Assembly: GCA_029216955.1 (NCBI GenBank)
Contig: JANAVB010002199.1
Coordinates: 14,067,417 to 14,131,416 of the forward strand
Direction of reading: 5' to 3'
Length of the DNA stretch: 64,000 nt
Origin: Iris pallida
Taxonomy: Eukaryota; Streptophyta; Magnoliopsida; Asparagales; Iridaceae
Both the position numbers and the translations under genes were made by a program. Under the pieces are notes generated by a model that did no database searches, was not told the origin of the DNA, and saw only the letters and a list, made by a program, of their open reading frames with translations. Position 1 is the first letter of the stretch; the number at the start of each line of letters is the position of its first letter. Shown piece after piece: positions 54,301 to 64,000 of the stretch.

Positions 54301-54510
54301 AGAGGATGAGATTAGGGTTAGGGTTTGTGTGGAGGAGGGGTCTCTGACGGTATTCTAAGCAATTTTAGGCTCTGATACCATGTTGAGACTTGAAGTTATT
54401 TTATTGTGAATGGAATAACAACATATATATAGGAGAGGCTAGCCTCCTCTCCTATCATTCTAGCCAATGTGGGACTAAAGCCCAATAACACTATATATAT
54501 CAACACACAA

Positions 54511-57500
54511 TTAATTAGAAATCTGCATGATCCCCACAGAGAAGTGAATGCTATGAAAACCAGGGGAGTGAGTAAAAACTAGGATAATGGAATATAATAA
54601 AATCACAAAATGTTACATTAATGATTACTGCATATAAAAACTGAATAAGATCAGAAGAATCTATGATCATAAACCAATCAGTAATTGCTAATCAAAGCAA
54701 TAAGTCAAAGAAGTAAAATTGATGTCCTGCTTAAATCAGCATCTGATCTAAATATATGGCCTTATCCAGAGGTTCTTGAAAGAAGCATCTTGAATCGGCA
54801 GTATACATGAAGAGAAGACTACACAGCATAACCAAGCTGGAGGTTTATTTTATTCAGTGAAACAATACATGGTGATGGTATCTACCAGCAGCAAAAACCC
54901 AAATGAACAATAAAATGGATCAAAATAAACGTAGGTGTGTATGACATCATGACTTGATTCCCATGACACATAAATTTTCCTCTTTTCTTCTAGTCCTGTG
55001 GCCCAAGGCCTATGCACGATGTAGGGCACAAGACTGCGGGGCAGAGGGAACAGATGATGGAAGGGGAGATTTGGGTTACTCAAAAGAGTGCTAATTTTTT
55101 ACAACAAGAGCTGGGCAAAAAGCCCATCTCGTATATGCATATATAGCCCGTCTCGTATGTGCATTTATATGGAAAAAATAAGAGACATAAAACCCATATA
55201 ATGTCTGCCTTGAAACCACACAAAAACAAACGAAAAAAGAAGAGTAGTTAATTCACTCAAAATGCAGAATGTGGAATAATAAAGATAGCCCAATCTTAGA
55301 TCATCTCATCATCTTCATTTTCTGAGTCAAGTTGCTTGACTTTGACGCTTGAAGAAATTACTCCAGCTCCAACTGAATTGCTTGACCCACTTAATGTGCA
55401 TATGGAAGTACACGAGCTCCCACAAGCTATAATTGACCTCCGTCATTTTCTAATATGGCATCAATGATGTGGCCTGCCTTTGATTTTGAAATCCCCTTGT
55501 CACATAAAGAGAGGCTCAAACCCATTACTCTCTGGGCTGTATGCCTCGATGTTTTAGCCAGTTAGCTATTTCTCAGACTCCCATATACCTACTTAGAAGC
55601 AAACCTACTTAGAAACAAATGAAGATCGATTCTCATATCAGACATGGACCTCTTAGAAGGGTATTGTTACTTGTGTACAAGTTTCAAGCAAGGATTTGCA
55701 GTCAATGAGTATTCAACAATAGGTTCCTGTCATGGATTTGTTTGAAGTAGCTATTTCTTTAAAATATTGGGCATGACGCAAGGAATTTACTAAAGGTACG
55801 GCAATGTAGATAATAAGAAAATTTGTGCCATATAAGGATTCAAATGAATAAAAGGATGATGCAAAGGCCAAAACATAACATTACGGTCACCAGTACCAGA
55901 CAACGAGATTGTGATGCAAAGTACAGTCAAATTGTGAAGGCTAAACGTGAGCAACTAACTAGTAAAGAATTTACTAGGCATGAAATATTTGGAGTGCAAA
56001 CAGAACTTCTGCAATTCGAACTGCAGCATTCTATCAATCTGTTATTTGGTTGGAAAAAGCAGGAACCCATGATGCAGTTCAATTTGCTTTCCTTTTAAGT
56101 TACAAAGAAACCAAATTGACCTTTGTGCAAACTACAGTCCACATTATACATTTCTAACTATTTCAATCAAATTAGCAAAAGCAGGAAGGTAGGAAGTTGA
56201 GGGGCTTCCTTAGGGATAGAATTGCAGGAAAATGGAACAGCAACCTGTATCCTGTTTATTTAGGTAAAGGAACTTGTCACCATTCACCTCTATTCAGATC
56301 CATACTATAATATTGGCAACTGCTGGCATATTTGACAACTTACAGGAGTACAAACCATTATTTCACATCAATCACAGTATAAATGTTTTTCCGGTCCAAT
56401 AGGAAAAATATGTACTAACAAACATTATGTGAGAGTGGCAGTTTTAGGTCGCTAGTTGTTGAGGAAATAAAACCCAATGAGATGATAGAACACTACTTCG
56501 ATGAATCCAGTATAAATACATATATGAACCATACAAAGAAAACCATATTTGGGAGTGTTCTAATTGGAGGTAACAAACTATTAAGCAAAGCAATCATTTT
56601 TATTGACAACATTACAATAAGGGAGCACGTTCAAAATGTATATTGAATAAATTATAAACATAAGGGAAGAAGGTACAGTAGTCCTTGACAATTTTGAAGA
56701 ACAAAAAACTGATCAAATATTAATTTCGGTGTCCAATCATGGTCATGACTGTTGTATAGATAAAATATTATAAATATATAACCCTCATCACTCACCAAAA
56801 CTCTTGAGTTATTTGTATTGGCAGGGACTTTAACATGGTACCAAACCAACCCAAGCTCAAGATCTCGAGCGAACAGTTTAAGCAGACTCAGAGAGTTACA
56901 TCACTGTGTATCTAATTCAACCTGTGGGGACATGTCGAATAATGTATAAATATATAACACTTATCCCTCACCAATACTCCAGAGTTTTGGTGTAGTCGCA
57001 GGGACTTGAACAACGGGTTAGTTTATGTTGATTATGAGACAATTAATTAGTTATAAGGTATCAAAGATCCTAGCCCAAATATGCCGTGCAGACTTAGGAT
57101 GAAACTCTAACATGATAGCAATTAAAGGTTAATCCAGCTGAAAGGATCCAATTTGATCCAGCTGACGGTTTCTTAAGGACACTAGCACAAATGATAAGGA
57201 CAAGAGCGAAATTAAAAGCCAAAAGAGTCCAAGGGTATACACGGACATCGGGAAGCTTTTCCCACTTGAGCAGGCAGGGTAGATCAATTAGAGCCCTTAT
57301 GTCACTCTTCCTCAGACCAGATGTAATTGGATTAAGAAAAGCAAGCAACTGCCGACAATGTCTAGTAATAATGATGTTGAAATGTAAAATATCAGGTATT
57401 CAATATCCTTGCACATACCTCAGTCATAGGTAGGACTGAAGTTAAGAAAGATCAATCCTTGTGGACACCGCATGTAATGCCTCATATTTTCTAATGACTG

Positions 57501-58310
57501 ATTTTGTCATTTTAGTCAATAGTTGTTTAATCAGATACTGAGTTGAATGACGTCGAGTCAATATAGTGCAAGATACCTAGACAGATGTGGACTAAACCTA
57601 TAAATTGTGATCAAAAGGAGAATGAATATCTATATTGTTGAATTTTATATAAAATTTGAAGTCAACCATGGGTTCAAGTGTAAAGTTGGAATCAGATGCA
57701 TAATATTGGAGATAGGATTGAGCTGAATACTATTCAGATACCGGTTAAGGTGAGTCGGTATTGCTCTGAGTCGTTTATATCAATTTTACTGACTTGGCAT
57801 CAGATATAGATTTAGACATGGTTCAGAATGGAGTTTGCATGAAATTAGCTAGGATCCAGATACAAATTCAGCTGTCGGATTTAAATTCGTAAATGGGCAT
57901 GGTGTCATATTTATTGCTAGCAACATACCATAAAGTGTTCATTCATGTTGGTAGATCACCTCTTGTAAACTACAAAAGTCCAGGGTTTGAATTATAAAAT
58001 AATAAATATCCATTTTTATAAGGACTGGCAATTGTATGAATATGTGAACTCATTATTAAAATGTGATATGCTTCTGTCTTCCATCATCAGTCTGGAAACA
58101 TGAAGAAGGAATTGGAAAGAAAGGAAGTTAGGAGGGAGTTGTGCTTCTTGTCAGGAAGGTGCAGGGAAGTATCAAAGACGTATACGGCTTTTGGAATCAA
58201 CACCGAGGCAAGTTTTTAATCATTAGTAGACATATTTTGGTTTGGATGCCTCCTTCAAATTTCAATATTTAGATCAAAAGGTTTATGTATGGATAAACTT
58301 GACGGGTATA
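54511..58310. other. Presumed UGT80 intron, no exon recognised
   Basis: I searched the minus strand for the expected preceding UGT80 blocks (Ala-Asn-Pro-Pro-Ala-Tyr-Gly; Tyr-Pro-Leu-Gly-Gly-Asp) and found none. A minus-strand frame ending in an acidic tail (Asp-Ser-Glu-Asn-Glu-Asp-Asp-Glu-Met-Ile then stop, about 55325-55296) and a frame at 57094-57348 show no family resemblance. The stretch is AT-rich and mostly unique-looking. Confidence 0.35.
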
Positions 58311-61300
58311 TGTTGGAGTGGGTGGGGTTCCCAACCTATGTGGAGAAGATCCCGGAGTGCGACGAGCGCCGTCCGATGTCGGAGAAGCTCGGGAGTAGTT
58401 GTTACTGCTGCTGCTGCCCCAAAGGGGGTTCTGGACCAAGTCTGCCGAGTTCGGGCCGAACTCGGTCCCAGGCCGAGTTCTGGCCGAACTCGGTCTGGCC
58501 GTTCCAGGGTTTGGCCATCCAGTGCTGGTTGCCCCACACAGAGTTCTGGCCGAACTCTGTGTGTCGGGGGGCTGAAGCGGATTTCAGGATGAGTTTTCAT
58601 CATTGGATCTAATCCAACGGTCCAGGTTGGTTGCGGGATTAGGGAGATATATTGAGTTTTCTCAACCCTAACTGATTATCGCATTGGACAACACAAGTTT
58701 GAGAGAGAAGGAGGCAAGAGTGCCATCACAACTTCGGAGAAGAAGACGGAGGATTGAAGGTCGCTGTTCGAAGGAGATCGTGTTCGGGTAATCTCTACTC
58801 GTCGTTCTCGCTCTTCGTAGCCTTGTAATCATTGTTCTTATCTCTGAGTGTTGTGGAGATCCGATTTGGATCGGGAGGAGTTTGTAGAGGGTGTAATTCT
58901 TCTATTCCATTAGTGGAGGCTTCTCAGGGTTGGACTCCGATCGTCCTGTGGTTTTTTCCCGCAAGGGTTTCCACGTCAAAAATTCTCTGTGTCTGCGTGG
59001 TTGTTTTTGTGTGCTTGTTTTTGGGTTCGTGCGTTGTTTGCTCGGTCCTCTCGCAGGTACTCTCCGGTTTGGGGAAAGGTTTCCGCGCTTCTTTCCCATC
59101 AGAGTGGTATCAGAGCTTTGGGTTCAAAGGGTGTCAGGAGTTGACAGAGGAACCAGAGAGGAGAGATGGACGCGAAGCCGGTGCGCATGGTGAACCTTAA
59201 TGGCACAAACTATCATTATTGGCGGAGCAAGATGAAGGATTTGCTATTTGTCAAGAAGCTGCATCTACCTGTGTTTGCAACCGAGAGGCCCAGTGATAAA
59301 TCCGAGGAGGACTGGAAGTTCGAGCACATACAGGTGTGTGGGTACATACGGCAGTTTGTTGATGAGAACGTGTACAACCACGTTGCCAATATTGAGCACG
59401 CGAAGACGTTGTGGGATAAGCTGGAATCCTTGTATGCGAAGAAGACCGGGGTAAACAAGTTGTTCCTGATCCGAACGATGATGGGTCTGCGGTACAAGGA
59501 TGGGGCGTCTATTACGGATCACTTGAGTGATTTCCAGGACGTGGTTGACCAGCTATCTTCTATGGGAGTCAAGTTCGACGACGAAGTTCAGGGACTGTGG
59601 CTGCTGTGTACATTGCCAGACTCGTGGGAGACCGTACGAGTATCTATGATCGCTTCTGCTCCAGAGGGCGTGGTCAGTCTGGAGTTTGCCAAGAGCGGGG
59701 TGTTGAATGAAGAGATGCGGAGACGTTCTCAGGACACTTCATCCACATCCCACCACTCAGAGGCACTTGTTTCAGAGAGCCGCGGAAGGGGCAAAAGCAG
59801 GGGTCCAGGTGGTGGCAGAGACAAGAGCAGGGGGAAGTCCAAGGGTCGTTACGAGGACTCAGAGTGTTATCATTGCGGTAAGAAGGGCCATATCAAGCGG
59901 AATTGTTTCGCTTGGAAGAAGGAGAAGAAGGGCGACAAGGGGAAGCAAGAAGAGAACACTACAGCGGCGGCCTCGGTGCATGGAGGCGATGTGATCGTCG
60001 TAGGTGATGAGGTCATTACTAACCTCGTCTGCGATGACAATTCTTGGCTGGTGGACTCAGGGGCTTCAGCACATGTATCTCACAATAGGGCACTGTTTGC
60101 CACTTACACGACAGGCGACTGTGGCGTGTTGAAGATGGGCAACGGAGATGTGTCGAAGGCGGTTGCCGTTGGAGATGTGCATTTGAGAACGAAGACGGGT
60201 GCGGTTCTTGTTCTCAAGGATGTTCGTCATGTCCCTGATATCCGTTTCAACCTGGTGTCGGTTGGAAGGTTGGATGACGAGGGATTCTTCAGTCTCTTCG
60301 GGAATAGTCAGTGGAAGCTTTCCAGAGGTTCGATGGTGATTGCCAGAGGAAGCAAGAAGTCCGGTCTCTACTATATGGAGGGGAGCGCAGAGGGGGCACA
60401 GGAGGTGAACGCAGTCAGTGACGCGTCTACCGAGTTGTGGCACAGGCGGCTCGGCCATATCAGCGAGAAGAGGATGAGCTACTTGGTGAACAGGAAAGTG
60501 ATTCCGGGGCTCAAGTCTACAAAGTTGGAGAAGTGCACGCACTGTTTGGCTGGGAAGCAAAGTAGGGTGTCTTTCCAAAGTCACCCAAGTTCGAGGAAGC
60601 CGACGTTGCTCGAGTTGATTCACTCGGATGTCTGCGGTCCTATGAAGGTAAAATCTCTTGGTGGTGCTTCTTACTTTGTGACTTTTATTGATGACTGTTC
60701 CAGGAAGGTTTGGGTCTATGCCTTAAAGACCAAGAATCAGGTGCTGCCTACTTTCAAGGAGTTTCAGGCCTCCGTTGAAAGAGAGACGGGCAAGAAGTTG
60801 TTGTGTGTTCGGTCCGACAATGGCGGCGAATACATCGGTCCCTTTGATGCGTATTGCAGAGAGCAAGGGATACGACACCAGAAGACTCCGCCAAAGACAC
60901 CTCAGCTCAATGGTGTAGCGGAGCGCATGAACAGGACACTGATGGAGAGGGTGCGGTGTTTGCTGTCAGAAGCAAACTTGCCGGGCAGTTATTGGGGTGA
61001 GGCTCTTCTCACAGCTGCTTATATTATTAATTTGTCTCCTAGTGCTCCTTTGCAGGGTGATGTGCCTGACAAAGTATGGTACGGCAAGGAGCCGTCATAC
61101 AGTCACCTGCGGGCGTTTGGTTGTAAAGCCTTCGTGCATGTACCGAAGGACGAGAGGACCAAACTTGAGCTGAAGACGAGGCGATGCGTCTTTGTCGGCT
61201 ATGGTCGGGATGAGTTTGGCTATAGACTCTACGACCCAGTGGAAGGAAAGCTCTACAGAAGCAGGGACGTGGTGTTCGTTGAGGATCAGACCATGACCAA

Positions 61301-64000
61301 CACTCAGGATTCCGAGACGCCTTCTGAGGCTGAGGAATTGCCTGAGTTAGAGTCATTTCGCTTCGAGCAGTTTCCAGAGGACATCGCGGAGGATCCAGTT
61401 ATGGGGGAGCCGGTACATGGAGTTGCTCCCAACCTTGATCATCAGCCTGCTGATGGTGGTCAGGGTGTCCCTCAGGAGGATGAGCATGCCGGAGAGGTAG
61501 TTCCTGAAGGGGCGGAGGCTGTCGGTATACAGCCAGCACCAGTGGCTCCACTGAGAAGGAGCAACAGGGATCGTCGACCATCTACGAGATACTCGCCGGA
61601 TGAGTATGTGCTATTGACTGACGGGGGAGAGCCCGAAAGTTTCGCAGAGGCTATGGAAGACGAACACAGGCAGGAGTGGATGGTGGCTATGCAGGAGGAG
61701 ATGAGTTCCTTGCACACCAATTCTACTTATGATCTGGTGCGGTTGTCAAAGGGCAAGAAGGCTTTGAAAAATCGATGGGTGTTCAGAGTGAAGCAGACGG
61801 AAGATGCTACTCGCCCTCGATACAAAGCGAGGCTGGTAGTCAAGGGCTACGGTCAGCGGAAAGGCGTGGATTATGATGAAATCTTTTCGCCTGTCGTCAA
61901 GTATTCGTCTATTCGGGTGGTGCTAGCATTAGCAGCCAGTCTCGACTTGGAGGTCGAGCAGATGGACGTGAAGACGGCGTTCCTCCACGGTGATCTTGAG
62001 GAGGAGTTGTACATGGAGCAGCCGGAGGAATTCTGTGAGAAGGGCAAGTCACATTTGGTCTGCCGGTTGAGGAAGAGCTTGTATGGTCTGAAGCAGGCTC
62101 CGAGGCAGTGGTACAGAAAGTTCGAGTCGTTTATGGGGGAGCATGGTTATGCACGGACGACGTCGGACCATTGTACATTTGTGAGGTATTTTGCCGATGA
62201 TGATTTTATCATCTTATAGCTCTATGTTGATGATATGCTATTAGTGGGTCGGAATGCCACTAGGATAGCGGAGTTGAAGCGCCAGCTGGGCGCGGCCTTC
62301 TCTATGAAGGATTTGGGCGCAGCGAAGACTATTCTTGGGATGGAGATCAGCCGAGAGAGAGAGAGTCCAAGCTGCTACACTTGTCCCAAAAGAAGTACAT
62401 TCACCGGGTACTTCAGCGTTTCGGGATGGACGGGTCGAAGAAAGTGAGTTCCCCCCTCGCGGCTCACTTTAAGTTCACTGAGGAGCAGTGTCCATCTACC
62501 GAGGACGAAAAGGAAGATATGGAGCGGGTTCCATATGCCTCAGCTGTGGGAAGCCTTATGTATGCCATGGTGTGTACGAGGCCAGATATTGCTCATGCAG
62601 TTGGTACGGTTAGCAGGTATCTTTTGAATCCTGGAAGGGTACACTGGAGTGCGGTCAAGTGGATTCTACGATATCTTCAGGGCACTGCTGGTTGGAGACT
62701 TTCCTTTGGTAGTGACGAGCCGAAGCTGGTTGGGTATACCGACGCTGATATGGCTGGAGATGTAGACACGAGGCGATCGACTTCAGGCTACGTGATGATG
62801 TTTGCGGGAGGAGCAGTGTCGTGGCAGTCGCGGTTGCAGAAGTGTGTTGCCTTGTCGACGACGGAGGCGGAATACATTGCGGCGACGGAGGCTTGCAAGG
62901 AGCTGTTGTGGATGAAGAAGCTGTTGCAGGAAATGGGACTGAAGCAAGAGCAGTATACTTTGCTTTGCGACAGTCAGAGTGCTATCCATCTTGTGAAGAA
63001 TCAGACGTTTCATAGCCGGTCCAAGCACATCGAGACTCGGTATCATTGGATAAGGAATGTGTTGAGAAGAAGGACGCGGAGCTTGAGAAGGTGTATACAG
63101 ATGACAACGGAGCTGATATGTTTACGAAGATTCTACCAAGGGGGAAGTTTGAGTACTGCAGGCAGATCGTCGGGATGACGACGTCCTCCCCATAGTTGTG
63201 AAGGGGGAGATTTGTTGGAGTGGGTGGGGTTCCCAACCTATGTGGAGAAGATCCCGGAGTGCGACGAGCGCCGTCCGATGTCGGAGAAGCTCGGGAGTAG
63301 TTGTTACTGCTGCTGCTGCCCCAAAGGGGGTTCTGGACCAAGTCTGCCGAGTTCGGGCCGAACTCGGTCCCAGGCCGAGTTCTGGCCGAACTCGGTCTGG
63401 CCGTTCCAGGGTTTGGCCATCCAGTGCTGGTTGCCCCACACAGAGTTCTGGCCGAACTCTGTGTGTCGGGGGGCTGAAGCGGATTTCAGGATGAGTTTTC
63501 ATCATTGGATCTAATCCAACGGTCCAGGTTGGTTGCGGGATTAGGGAGATATATTGAGTTTTCTCAATCCTAACTGATTATCGCATTGGACAACACAAGT
63601 TTGAGAGAGAAGGAGGCAAGAGTGCCATCACAACTTCGGAGAAGAAGACGGAGGATTGAAGGTCGCTGTTCGAAGGAGATCGTGTTCGGGTAATCTCTAC
63701 TCGTCGTTCTCGCTCTTCGTAGCCTTGTAATCATTGTTCTTATCTCTGAGTGTTGTGGAGATCCGATTTGGATCGGGAGGAGTTTGTAGAGGGTGTAATT
63801 CTTCTATTCCATTAGTGGAGGCTTCTCAGGGTTGGACTCCGATCGTCCCGTGGTTTTTTTCCGCAAGGGTTTCCACGTCAAAATTTCTCTGTGTCTGCGT
63901 GGTTGTTTTTGTGTGCTTGTTTTTGGGTTCGTGCGTTGTTTGCTCGGTCCTCTCGCAGGTACTCTCCGGTTTGGGGAAAGGTTTCCGCGCTTCTTTCCCA
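58311..64000 (+). mobile_element. Ty1/copia element with 791-bp LTRs, 3' LTR cut by the window end
   Basis: The 5' LTR is 58311-59101 (TGTTGGAGTGG...TTTCCCATCA), followed by the primer site TGGTATCAGAGC (59105-59116). The polypurine tract AAGGGGGAGATT (63201-63212) precedes the 3' LTR, which starts at 63213 and runs to the window end, three bases short of a full 791 bp. I see roughly four or five differences between the LTRs. The single polyprotein frame is broken in its RT and RNase H part. Confidence 0.93.
59166..63193 (+). pseudogene. Copia gag-pol polyprotein, interrupted
   Basis: One frame (59166-62219, 1017 residues) carries gag (Leu-Asn-Gly-Thr-Asn-Tyr-x-Tyr-Trp), a zinc knuckle CYHCGKKGHIKRNC near residue 236, protease DSGASAH near 296, the HHCC module (WHRRLGH), integrase HSDVCGP near 486 and SDNGGEY near 550, and RT with KARLVVKGYGQ, DYDEIFSPV and MDVKTAFLHGD. 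A TAG at 62217-62219 stops it just before the catalytic YVDDM. The frame reopens to about 62370, where a GA run shifts it; RNase H (DADMAG, TTEAEY) follows to about 63055, where a third break occurs. The tail reaches 63193. Confidence 0.88.

Larger units (their letters stand above)
49145..54505 (-). mobile_element. Young Ty1/copia element, 5.36 kb, with 125-bp LTRs
   Basis: The LTRs at 49145-49269 and 54381-54505 are identical by eye, with TGTTGAG...TCAACA ends. CACAA flanks both sides (49140-49144, 54506-54510). The primer site TGGTATCAGAGC (minus strand, 54380-54369) abuts the right LTR, and a CTTGAGGGAG polypurine tract abuts the left LTR. It lies upstream of the 48938 exon, in the sense direction of UGT80, so presumably in an intron. 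The leader at 54110-54300 is a GCA/GGC trinucleotide-rich tract. Confidence 0.95.

Noticed and set aside
54100..54358. Poly-Ala/Gln/Gly frames as a coding gene
   Set aside because: They are trinucleotide-rich leader of a copia element in the antisense direction.
54830..54860. Possible UGT80 exon with Pro-Pro-Ala
   Set aside because: Only three residues agree, flanking residues and splice sites do not fit, and the expected upstream block is absent.
57094..57348. Minus-strand frame of 84 residues as an exon or gene
   Set aside because: No family resemblance, no matching neighbours, and not compatible with the expected UGT80 sequence.

Overview
The window is nuclear DNA from a flowering plant. 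It is AT-rich, its genes are split by GT-AG introns, and it is crowded with plant-type transposons (Ty1/copia, Ty3/gypsy, L1-like LINEs, hAT, Mutator-like and Helitron-like elements). I cannot name the species.

Three cellular genes are visible, all on the minus strand. (1) At 767-12065 lies a complete 14-exon peroxisomal 3-ketoacyl-CoA thiolase (KAT2/PED1 type) of about 446 residues. It has an N-terminal PTS2 and all three catalytic residues, but one surplus base in exon 7 breaks the frame. (2) At 17205-17825 lies a small single-C2H2 zinc-finger protein ending in an EAR-type repression motif. (3) At 22097-48938 lie the nine 3' exons of a UGT80A-type sterol 3-beta-glucosyltransferase, spread over almost 27 kb. 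Its 5' exons are not in the window, or I could not find them.

The rest is transposon landscape. The thiolase introns hold AGGCGC-rich repeats and a small Helitron-like element. Between the thiolase and the zinc finger are two MITE-like elements, a decayed copia gag and a 2.07-kb gypsy LTR with primer-binding site. At 19200-21450 a decayed chromovirus carries a Mutator-like MITE (9-bp TSD) in its chromodomain and a 1.03-kb terminal-inverted-repeat element between protease and RT. That second element holds the N-terminus of a DUF630-type plant gene and is itself hit by a hAT MITE (8-bp TSD).

The UGT80 introns contain an internally deleted copia element (23710-26098), a solo gypsy LTR (28344-30154) of the same family as the one at 14556, LINE and copia fragments, a hAT MITE with a tRNA-like stretch, an almost complete LINE (36718 to about 42110), a nest of inverted-repeat elements (42764-48377), and a recent copia element with identical 125-bp LTRs (49145-54505). 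A third copia element (58311 to the window end) has 791-bp LTRs and ends three bases short of its 3' LTR terminus.

The thiolase (peroxisomal beta-oxidation), zinc finger (transcriptional repression) and UGT80 (steryl glucoside synthesis) are neighbours with no evident joint pathway. I found no operon-like or defence-like novel system. The informative parts are the thiolase frameshift, the nested gene-fragment capture, and insertions whose target duplications and empty site can be read directly.
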